Source: Apostichopus californicus (lineage: Eukaryota > Echinodermata > Holothuroidea > Aspidochirotida > Stichopodidae). From it: DNA of 21,092 nt. Positions 1-10,300 of the stretch are shown one piece after another; the stretch's first letter is position 1; each line of letters opens with the position of its first letter. The position numbers and the translations under genes were made by a program. Under the pieces are notes generated by a model. The model was not told the origin of the DNA and did not search any database. It saw only the letters and a program-made list of their open reading frames with translations. Where the stretch lies: positions 11,199 to 32,290 of the forward strand of contig JAIPMN010003445.1 of the NCBI GenBank assembly GCA_020650975.1, read 5' to 3'.

Positions 1-318
1 ACCTGATGATATGTGTAACATACAATGTACAAAGTAACACTTCATGCACACACACCTGATGATATGTGTAACATACAATGTACAAAGTAACACTTCATGC
101 ACACAGACCTGATGATATGTGTAACATACAATGTACAAAGTAACACTTCATGCACACAGACCTGATGATATGTGTAACATACAATGTACAAAGTAACACT
201 TCATGCACATACACCTGATGATATGTGTAACATACAATGTACAAAGTAACACTTCATGCACACAGACCTCATCATATGTGTTATGTACAATTTAAAATGA
301 GATGCTAGTTCATGCACA
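1..318. repeat. 53-bp minisatellite array
   Basis: Near-identical 53-bp units start at 1, 54, 107, 160 and 213 (acctgatgatatgtgtaaca at each start). A sixth degenerate copy runs from 266 to about 318. Further decayed similarity runs to about 425. The array is cut by the left window edge and probably continues. Confidence 0.95.
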
Positions 319-1733
319 TCTTTTGATATACAGTATATGTGTAATATGTGCAATGTCTTGATAAATATATATATAGGCCCTATATATGTGATATGTACAA
401 TGAACAGTGTTTGCATGCACACATATCTCTTAACATATACTTGTAATATTCAACAAAATAGTTATCAATGGACACATACAGTACAAACACAACACTAATG
501 ATATATATTTCACTACAATGAACACAGTCATGTTCTGATCCTAATGTATTTTCCTGTATACTTTGTTGAACCTTAAATCAACTGCAAGTTGAATATCAGA
601 CCAATCAACACTCAGTTAAAATGTTGTACTAACTCAACTAAAGAAGATAAAAATCAATTTTAAATGTACCAATGAACCAACTACTACCCATTGGGAGCCT
701 TACAACAGAAGATTATAGAATTTAACAGTTACTTGACAAGATGCAGTACTCAACACACAGACCTTGTACTCATATATTGATTCTACCAGGAGCTAGGTCA
801 TGTACAGTACTCTAAACAAGCACTTTGTACTCAATGAACACAAGACTATTGAGTGTAACAGGTACTACCATCAGACTCAACACATGGACCATGTGCTAAT
901 GCAGACATGTAGTCACAGTGGTATTAAAACACAACTAAAAACTTCAGAATGAAGCCTAACAGCTACCCAAGCAAAGGAAGTACTCAAAACAAGTACCTTG
1001 TACTCAATGAACACAAGGCTATTGAGTCTAACAGGTACTACTAACAGACTCAACACAAGTACCTTGTACTAATAAAGACAGTAATCCTGAGTACCAGAAT
1101 TGATACTCGTTGATCAATATTTAGTTTTTACAGAATAATAATACTATACCTGGTAGAATATACTCACACAATGAAACATGCAATGATTCTCTTATCATTC
1201 ACTGTGCACAACTTTAGTGTATTAAATGTATATGACTCACTCTACATAATATCTTAGAAACAGAACAATGCTTGCAGCATATACTACTACCATTATAGAA
1301 CCTAGCACTCAAAGGAAGGAGAAAAGTTTGGAATTTTGATTTTTTGTATTCAAGTATTGACTTTTTGTATTCAAAACTTGTCGATGTTTGTCATGAGGTC
1401 ATGAGTATAATTAAACTCTACATATTTTCTGGGTGTATCCAGCTATTTATTCATTTATTTCTACACTAGTGCTAACTGGACACACTTCAATACCTTTAAA
1501 TAATCTACTATTTTACAATCACTTACAATCATGTGTTTACCTCTGATAGCCGATAGCAAAGTCTTTTTTTTTTACAAAATTGTGCAACTTCAACAATAAT
1601 AATACAGAATAATGTCATTTTACACTTTAGAAAAATATTCTTTATTTTTCTTGTAGCTCTGTTCTTTTAGTGCTATCTATTATTTACAAACAAACATTTC
1701 ATCTGGAAACTGTTACAGATTCAAAGGAGGGGA
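319..1733. other. AT-rich 3' flank, no gene seen; imperfect 173-bp duplication
   Basis: Segments at 807-901 and 980-1074 are diverged direct copies (both gtact..aaacaag, then tgtactcaatgaacacaag). A weaker third match lies around 748-780. No exon-like open frame with conserved protein similarity was recognised on either strand. Confidence 0.6.
807..1074. repeat. Imperfect direct duplication, about 95 bp each, offset 173 bp
   Basis: 807-901 and 980-1074 share tgtactcaatgaacacaag, ctattgagt.taacaggtac and cagactcaacaca with scattered differences. It is an old duplication in the flank. Confidence 0.85.
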
Positions 1734-1960
1734 GTGTGTGGAGAAGGGCAGGGGAGAGAAGAGAGTCTAAAGTCCAGACTAGAAGTTACCAACATAGGCA
1801 GCCATGTAGAGTGTTCTGTAGTGTACATAACAGTACACCAATGGTACAATTCTATTTGGCTTTCTGTTCATTCTCCTTGTTTAATAGGGAGGAAGGAGGG
1901 GTCCTCCCAACAAATAAAGTCCCTGTCACTTTCTATGATATCTTGCATTTTATGTTTTGT
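1720..1960 (+). mobile_element. Possible LTR-retroelement relic (low confidence)
   Basis: A purine-rich run (caaaggaggggagtg, 1721-1735) resembling a polypurine tract is followed by TGTGTGGAG. About 180 bp on lie a G-rich/C-rich palindrome and AATAAA (1912-1917). This layout resembles the 3' end of a Gypsy-like element. No reverse transcriptase or integrase coding is visible, and no second LTR was found. Confidence 0.2.
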
Positions 1961-1989
1961 TCAATGCAACTCATAAAACTATCATAGTG

Positions 1990-2473
1990 AAGTGATTCTT
2001 CCATTGGATCATTTCTTTTACGAGGCTGAGATAAAACTGACCGTCCAAACACTACATTTCATGTCACATCACATCTTAGTAATGATGTAAATAGCTAAAG
2101 GAAACTAACATGTAAAGTAGAAACCCTAAACTGGACACTGCTATTTTTAGTTATCATAAGTCTGATGACAAGTACAGTTATTATATTAATGTCTAATTAA
2201 CTCATGAAATGTCATGTTCTTCTTGAGTATATTGTTCCATTATGCATAAATTAACAATAACATCAGCTGATCATTATCTAAAGGTAATTAGTTTGTTTCA
2301 ATCCATCTCGAGCTACTATAATGAAGTAAACAAGATATTTTGTCTAAGCACAAAATATTTGATAACTTGTTCTTTCCTCCACCCAAATGATATGAAAACT
2401 GTCAAGTAAAGGAAATCAATAATAAATAATTTAATAATTAATAGATTAATCAGCTAATAGGATAATAATATGA
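1990..2473. other. Non-coding AT-rich flank
   Basis: No open frames of note, no RNA gene recognised and no clear tandem structure. Nothing else could be supported here. Confidence 0.6.
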
Positions 2474-2664
2474 AATCACCTGCATAAATTAAAGGTGCAA
2501 TGGGCTAATCACCTGCATAAATTAAAGGTGCAATGGGCTAATCAACTGACAATAAATTAAAGGTGCAATGGGCTAATCAACTGACAATAAATTAAAGGTG
2601 CAATGGGCTAATCAACTGACAATAAATTAAAGGTGCAATGGGCTAATCAACTGACAATAAATTT
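2474..2664. repeat. 33/35-bp minisatellite
   Basis: Two 33-bp units (starts 2474, 2507) carry aatcacctgcataaatt. Three 35-bp units (2540, 2575, 2610) carry aatcaactgacaataaatt instead. All share aaaggtgcaatgggct. A truncated sixth unit begins at 2645. Confidence 0.95.
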
Positions 2665-3671
2665 CCAAGGTGCTTTATTATTGAAAAATAGTGATGAATA
2701 AACGGATGGATAAAACCATAAATTTTGATAAAATGTATAAGGTAACATGCAGCACCTTATTTGGTTATATCAAAGACTATTGAGAAAACATATCATTATT
2801 TGGGATTGGTGGGAGGATGCACCACAGTAAACAGTAATGATTCTTCTACTATAGCTGTAATGATAAACAGAGACAAAGCTCAAATTCAATCACCAATCGT
2901 TAACATACTGTAATAATTAAACACAAACAGGAGGTATTGTGACATATGGCCAGACAGTGCCAGATACAAAATAAATAAAAATAAATAAACACTGCCATGT
3001 TACCACTCACATAAGTTAACAAGATGGACTCTCAGCACCTAAAACAAAGACTAATATGAGTGATAAATTCCACTTCCACTGTCCTCTCTTACTAGCCCCC
3101 CACCTCCCCCCTTCCCCACCCTCCCCCCTTCCCCACCCACCCAAATGTTCTGTCTTACCTCACTTTCTGAATCACATTTGGTGTTCTAACTTCTGAGTAA
3201 TATCAACATCCTAACAAACATTATTGTCTTACCCTTCTTGAATTCAAGCTATGCAACATAAGACTTTTAAGGCCTTAAGTGACACTTTTACAACGCATTA
3301 CAATATCATCAAAGGCATGTTGAATATCATCCATGGGTGGCACTCTGTTATCTTGAAAAGCAGAATAAGCTACTAAAACAGCTTATTGAATTTGTTGCCA
3401 TTTAAAGGAAAATCAGCCATTTTACTAGCATGAAATTGAACCTACCCTATTGATGACTAGAAATTAACAACAAAGTGAAATGTCACGGACAACATTTCCG
3501 TGAATAACATCACTTATGGCGTCACTACAATTAATGATTTAATGCTCAATTAATGATTTAATGCTCATCATAGAATAACGCTAACTTTCTCTTTCGCTTT
3601 ATATTTTACTTCTATTACTGCCTGAAAAATAACATTGCACACACTAGACTTCTTTAACAACCTTCTGATGT
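2665..3671 (-). other. 3' UTR / flank of SH3BP5, candidate poly(A) signals
   Basis: On the sense (minus) strand, ATTAAA occurs at 3562-3557 and 3543-3538, 110-135 nt after the stop. These sit inside an 18-19-bp direct duplication at 3529-3566. A canonical AATAAA lies at 2679-2674, about 1 kb on. Which is used cannot be told from sequence. A polypyrimidine tract sits at 3096-3142. Confidence 0.4.
3096..3142. repeat. C-rich/T-rich tract, G-quadruplex-capable on the minus strand
   Basis: Repeated runs of 3 to 6 C are separated by one or two A/T bases. The minus strand, which is sense for SH3BP5, therefore has at least six G-runs within 47 nt. It would be in the mRNA only if the 3' UTR extends about 0.6 kb beyond the stop. 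Confidence 0.7.
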
Positions 3672-4385
3672 TTAGTTGAGCACTTTTTCATCCTGGGTTA
3701 ACGTAGGGGTGAGGGTTTCATCTATAACGAGTTGGTCAAGGGGAGTGAGGCATTCTGCTCCAGGAACCACTAAGAACACATCTTCAACTTCAGTTGCTGA
3801 TACATCTCTCTCACCATACAAACCATTCTTTGCCAGAACACTACTATCTGTACCCCCTTTCAAATATTGCGATTCCAGTCCTTCTTCTGAGAGGATGCTG
3901 TCAGTGTCCAATCTATCCTGGTCTAAGATGGCCTCTATAGAAACATAGCTTGCCGTGTCAGAGAGATTGTCCAAGTGATCTGTTGAGTGAGTCCGACCCA
4001 TGATTGACAGGGGATCAATTTCACTGCTAGTTTCATCACCTGAAGAAGGTACCGATAGGCTTCTATCAGGGTTCGGACGGGCGCGTAGTAGTAAGTTTTG
4101 TCCATCATAATCCTTCTCCAAAGGGCAACATTCTTCCATAACTTCCTGGAAGCCTAGACCCTTGAGGCTAATATGAGGTGAGGAGAGAGGGCTGTCTGGA
4201 ACATCCTTACTCTCGATAAAAGTGCTCTCAGCACCGACTCCAGACTCCCTCTGCTCTGGAGGACTCTGATGCCTCTGATGGTGAATGTTACTGCTTATTA
4301 TCTCCAGGTTTTGTAGCGCAGCTTTGTATTTACCCTTGGCTAAACTTACTTGCTCGGTCAACACGTCAACTTTTGATTTCAAAGC
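3672..4385 (-). CDS. SH3BP5: SH3BP5 terminal coding exon 6 (237 codons plus stop TAA)
   Basis: Acceptor ACTAACAG is before 4385. The exon opens ALKSKVDVLTEQVSLAKGKY and continues ALQNLEIIS, the end of the coiled coil. The long tail carries GVGAES, a basic-plus-hydrophobic segment RARPNPDRSLSV (301-312) that may be a JNK docking motif, and many acidic/serine patches (residues 315-380). Stop TAA is at 3674-3672. The tail is poorly conserved with vertebrates, as is usual for this family. Confidence 0.93.
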   Translation of the reverse strand, partial: ALKSKVDVLTEQVSLAKGKYKAALQNLEIISSNIHHQRHQSPPEQRESGVGAESTFIESKDVPDSPLSSPHISLKGLGFQEVMEECCPLEKDYDGQNLLLRARPNPDRSLSVPSSGDETSSEIDPLSIMGRTHSTDHLDNLSDTASYVSIEAILDQDRLDTDSILSEEGLESQYLKGGTDSSVLAKNGLYGERDVSATEVEDVFLVVPGAECLTPLDQLVIDETLTPTLTQDEKVLN

Positions 4386-7300
4386 CTGTTAGTAAAGATA
4401 CAAAAATAAATGAGAATCAATCCATGCTTGAAAAACACATCAAACAAAATGTTACATGCTGACAGGTTAACTTAAATCATCAGTATCATGTCACAAAGAC
4501 TGTCACTGTCAACCATCAGTGTCATGTCAACCATCAGTGAATGTCACAAATTTCACTATCTGATTTTTTTATTTCTGGTTTTGATTTCACTAATTGATTT
4601 CACTATCAATTGGTTGCAAGAATATGTTTACAACTAAATTTGGGGCAAAGTTAGGAGATTATGGAGTTTTAGGTTATTCAATCTTACATTAGCAGAGTGC
4701 ATGGTATCATGGCTGTTATATAGTTTCTGGAGACTTTTGGAGTTGGGACAGTGTCTGCAGAACTTTATCAACAGTTTAATTGAGCAGTGTAACATGAAAC
4801 GGAGAGTAAGTGAAGATCTGAAGAAAATCTGAAAATGTTTTATTGGCTCACTTATAGTACAAATGTACTTTACTGTAACAGCTTGCCAAAGCAGCTAGGT
4901 TATATTTATGCCTAAATAAATGTCACTAAATCCAGTGAGAAGTTCAGTTTTTTTCATGATTAGACCAAGAGGTAACAATGATAACATCACAACAACTATA
5001 GAAATAATACACCTTGAACTCAAAAGTACACCATGCATATTAAATAAACCATCCCATCAATGTTGTGAAAGTGTAACTGTGTTAAGCACACACAGAATGA
5101 GGCAAATTCCTTCGAGCCTGCCTGAAAAGGATCAAACACAGGGTAAACTGACAAAATACCAGTGCCTGGAGGGTGCCTGGAGGGTGCCTGGAGGGTGCCT
5201 GGAGGGTGCCAAGGTAGTAAACAGAATCACTGGACCACAAACTCAGACAAGTGTAGCTAATCAATAAATCTCCATGGCAACTAATAGTAATATCTTTTTT
5301 AAACAAGCTGGCCATCTGTGAAACACTATATAAAGTTTTACTTCAAAATCCATTGAGTAATTTTTATATTGTAGTTGTTTGCTTTCAAATTAAATAATTA
5401 GCATAGCATTCTCTTGTTAATGTGCATTCAAGCTAATTACTTTTCGAATTATCCCATTCCAATGTTTTGACCTTGAGCACCAAACCACTCTGTACAGGGG
5501 ATGCACAAAACAAGTACAAAATTAAACCACAGTGTACTTAGACTCCAGTTTAAGTGTACATGCCTAGATGGTCAGATAAACACATTCATACACGCCAGAC
5601 ATTGCATACTCTCCTTCTACCTATGCTGGCCTACTAGTAATAACCATTTGAACATTTTGTTTGTCAAGAAACATGATTACAATAATGTTGTGTATTAACC
5701 TGAACCTTACAAGTTATATACAAAATGTATAATACACCTTTGGGAACTACAGTATTCAAAGGTACTTGGCAACAAGTTCAAATATTTTCTGTTCCTTCAT
5801 ATTAATGTTTTCCATAAGGGTGAGAGGACCAGGTATGATAGCAACTTCTTCTAGAATTGCAGGTCACAGTGAGGGTGTATAACTATAAATATATCACTAT
5901 TAACAGCATCAGCTCCAAGAGTGAGACAACTGCTGTCCAGAAACTAATCAGCCATGAAGACAATCAGAGATTAGAAGCATCCATGAAAAATCAGGTATAA
6001 TTAGGAAAACTATTAATAGGGTTAGCAGGTCGTTAAATGCATGATATGTGTCAGAATCATCATACATGACTGGAGTTTGCAAATTAGATTGCATATTACA
6101 AGACCCCAGTGATAAAAGACTTGAATACGCATGGATGCACCAGATATCAAAATCTATGGTCAGGTGGAAGCATGTGTTCAACTACACTTTCTATGTGTTG
6201 TACACAATGTGAGTGGTTCAAGGGTTAGGGTGGTCAGGTGGAAGCATGTGTTCAACTACACTTTCTATGTGTTTCCTGAATATCTCCTTTCATGGTGAGG
6301 GATCATTGTTATGCATGGCTTTGGTATATAAACTGTGTTTCAGTTTCATTTGACTAAATGGATCCCACAAAACATGAGACCACCCACTCAGTTCATTGAT
6401 TATGATTTATTGTCTTGTTCTTTCATCTAAAAGACTCTGTAGATTGCTAACTGCCCATCTTTCGTTTGGTTGTAATTAAAAATTATATTTATTATATGTT
6501 ATACCTATATTATTGTATGTAATAACATATATATAAATAAAAAAAATTTATGGCATAGAAATTACACACACAACATTAATTTGTCAATGTTATATGATGC
6601 ACATGATGTTATCTACAAATTTCTTAACATAGCATATCACATCCTAACTGTTGCTAATGTTTATGTTTATATCTTTTTATTTCAAACTTACCTCCAGCAC
6701 CAACTTAAATTCATTATTGGCTTCAAAGTAAGGTTTTGATTTATTAATATTTCTCTTGAGGGAACGTTGCAACTTCTTGACCTCTTTTTCGGCAGCTTCA
6801 TATCTGCTCGCTGTCGCCATGTGCATCTCCTCACTGTCAAGCCTGTCTTTTTCTGCCTCATTGACCTGAAATGATATCAACAAGTTTGGCCTTCATTTAA
6901 AAAGTACTTCAAATGAAACCTTTGTGAACCTACGGTGTGTGATAATGTATTTGAAAGCTTTTAGATTATTTACTGAAGGAGTAGAGAACTTAACACCTCA
7001 GTCTTTGTAATGTGAGAATGTCCACACATCTGTCAGCCTAGGTACTTGATATAAGTTAACATGCAAGTAATAAGTGATGCCAGGAATCTGTAACACTCAC
7101 ACAAAGTAAAAATAAAAACTGAAAAATAGATAGCAATTGGGGTATTCGATGGGGTATTCAATGAGGTATTCAATTGGGGTATTCAATGGGGTATTCAATC
7201 GGGGTATTCAACTTTACAGCTCAACATACCCTGGAAAAATATCAGGGCCTCCAACTTCTCATACTTATATAGAAACATGTATATTATATACATATATGCA

Positions 7301-10300
7301 GACTGGAATTCTATCATGGCTTGGAACTGTATATAACTATTTAACTTACTTTCATGGCTTGGAACTATATACTATTTAACTTACTTTCATGGTGGCTTGA
7401 TTCAACATTTCTTGCCAGTTCGTATCAAACACTAGACCTTCTTTCATTGCTTCTTGTTCAGCTAATTCCACCATCTCTTTGGCCGTAGCCAGATGACTGT
7501 TAGCTCGCTCAAACTTTACCGCTGCTGCTTGGGTCTCTTGTTGAAGCTTTGGGATTTGATGTAGAATTTACATAAAAGTGAAACAAACTGACAAATTTGT
7601 GTGGTTTAATTTATGCAGAAAATATAGACTTCATGAGTAGTCAATAGTTTTATAGAATTTTGCATTTTTTATTTTGAGAAATGGATTGTAACTCAAACCA
7701 TACTTATCAAGATGTGCGGTGTTCCTACTGTACAAGAAAGATTGAAGCAAATATGTTTCAAAGATTGTTTATCGTTTGGTGAACTAACCTCTTTTGCTTT
7801 CTCTCTGACATCATAGTAGACTCTTGACTTCTCTACACTGCTCCCCAACTTGACTCCAAGTTCATTCAACTTGCGAGTTGCATCCTTCATGGCCGCTCTG
7901 AACTTGACTCTAGCTTCCTGATCAACAGAGAAGGAAAAAGTCATAATTCCAATTACTGCCTCAAAGCTGCACAAATGTCAGAAGAGGATGTTCTTAAAGT
8001 TACATAATCATTGGAAACTGGATCAGCTTCCAAACAGGGCGAATGGAAGCATACCTGATATTAGAGACAAGAACTTGTATTCCTACAAATCCAGACTAAG
8101 CTTTCCTGCAAAGTATTTAATCAATTTAGAATTTATAGGCGGTTTATGGTTATTATAATTTGTAGGCGGTTGTGGTTATCATAATTTGCAGGCGATTTGT
8201 GGTTATTATAATTTGTAGGCGGTTTGTGGTTATCATAATTTGTAGGCGATTTGTGGTTATTATAATTTGTAGGCGATTTGTGATTATTATAATTTGTAGG
8301 TGGTTTGTGGTTATCATAATTGGTAGGCGGTTTGTGGTTATCATAATTAAATAATAATAATACAGTATAGTGAAACAAAATTAACTTATTAATATGAAAA
8401 GCTTTGCTGGAGCTTCTAAATATTACATACTCAAACTTTGGTGCTCAGAATGTAATGTGATAAAAAAAACACTAATGACTGAATTCGACTGTATAAGAGG
8501 AAAATTAACAATTTAAGCATAACCAAATATGAAATAAAAATTGAACAACAACTAGCTTAACATTTCCTAAGATATGAGCTGAGAGAGACCAGTTTTAAAA
8601 ATAACCAGGATATAACACATGTATCTAAAGGTTGGTTTCAAATTCAAGGAATAATTCTGTTTACCTCAAACATTGAAGTGTTAACATATATATTATGCAA
8701 ACAAACCAAAGCCAAACCTATTCAATCAGATCAGTTGACAATTTATGAGTTGAAGGAGAGGGTATGATATCACCACAGTACCACCTCTAACAGCAAATAT
8801 TCAGTCAGTCAAAACAATTGTGTGTTTTTGACTTCCCAACTGGGCCTCTGCATAATGCATATTTGTTTAATCAAAGCATTAAGCTGGTCTTTCTGTTTGT
8901 CTGTCTATAGTCATCTTTCAACAAATTTACCAGAAAGTATTCTTGCTGTACTACAGGTAGCATTCCTCTGGACTGCTTGTTAAGGGATTCCCAGAGGTCT
9001 AAGCCAATATGAACTCATGGGGATCAACCACAAACCTTTGTCCTATATTTACAATCTGAGCAACACTCACAATGTTTCTAAGTGGAAGTACAACCTATTT
9101 ACAATGAGGAAGCACATAGCTCTACCAGTCAACACTACAACCTATTTACAATGAGGAAGCACATAGCTCTACCAGTCAATAAATCAAGGTCAACTTCCTC
9201 CTTAACATATATTAGATATTGACACCTTCATCTGCTATCAAAGTATTTAAGGTCTCCTGATGCAAACTGTTTTGTACAGTACAGTAGCCACCAGGTTAAA
9301 TTCAGACTAAATTCTGTGTAATACAAATGTCTGTACAATATATGTCACTGAATCCTGGGACTTATATCACTCAAACATGACTGCAATGACTCAAACTGTT
9401 GTCATGTAATCAGTCGATAGTACTGTAAGCTCAGTCTTAGTAGCATATTAAGAAAGTAAAGGAAATCAAATCCTGGAAACTCACCCCCAAAAGCAGCTCC
9501 ATTGTATTAATATCTTCTGCTGCTATGTTCAAAGTTTCAAGTTCTTCCTAAAACAATATTGAAAATAGACATGGTATGATTATGAACCTATCATGTATTT
9601 TATGCGAATTGAAGGAAGAGAGAGAGAAAAAAGAACCCATAAGAACTCTTAAACTTTGGATAGTCATAATATCCAGATATATATATATTTGGATAAGTTT
9701 TAGCTATTTCTTATCTTTGGAACCACTATTGATGTCTTTTAAAATGAAGGCAAGGAATAGTTGACCTGTGAGAAAGAAGTCAGTTTTAGCAAAAGTGCAA
9801 GTTACGATTACAAGCTTCCAAACATTTAAGCGTGGTGGTAACACAATTTGAGAATGACAAAACAATGTTATTAACTGTAAAAAAAACTGTAATAAATAGA
9901 TGGAAGGGAACCAACTGTAAATTAAAATGGTGCATTATTTATTTAGACTATTTAATCTTCTTTTTCCAATTCAGTAATACACAACTGAATCAATTTGAGA
10001 CATATTGGATAAATTAAAGCGGCCCTGACTGACACTTATACAAGACATCCCACACAATTAATCAACGCAATAAACTTAAAAGACAAATAGGCTTATACCT
10101 CATTAATATGCATGAATAAATAGCATTTGGATTTACTGAATACTTTGCTAAGTGCAAATTAAGATTAACCCACTGATTAAAGACTGCCAAAGTTCTTACA
10201 GTAACTAGGTGATTGACAATGACATACAATACAAGAAAGGTGAAGATATTTACACAGCTTAGTCAATTTGCAATAAAGGTATCTAACTAAAAAGTGTTCT

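Larger units (their letters stand above)
4386..6691 (-). other. SH3BP5 intron 5 (2306 nt)
   Basis: GT-AG intron. It holds an 11-bp tandem repeat (5163-5210) and a perfect 43-bp direct duplication (6157-6199 and 6231-6273). A very AT-rich stretch runs around 6478-6550. No exon or RNA gene was seen. Confidence 0.85.
7918..9484 (-). other. SH3BP5 intron 2 (1567 nt)
   Basis: GT-AG intron containing the 27-bp minisatellite (8134-8348) and a 47-bp duplication (9089-9179). No exon or RNA gene was recognised elsewhere in it. Confidence 0.85.

Noticed and set aside
1-425. CRISPR-like array
   Set aside because: Repeats are contiguous 53-bp units without unique spacers, in animal DNA; it is a minisatellite.
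1670-1987. 105-codon plus-strand frame as a gene
   Set aside because: No recognisable domain or homologue, no splice context, and it overlaps sequence that looks like a repeat or LTR relic.
3676-3948. 90-codon plus-strand frame
   Set aside because: Antisense shadow of the conserved SH3BP5 terminal exon.
4920-5315. Frames on both strands of SH3BP5 intron 5
   Set aside because: Their length depends on the 11-bp tandem repeat at 5163-5210; no family similarity.
8133-8378. Repetitive frames on both strands (NYDNHKPPT-type and VIIICRRF-type)
   Set aside because: Created by the 27-bp minisatellite, whose period is a multiple of three.
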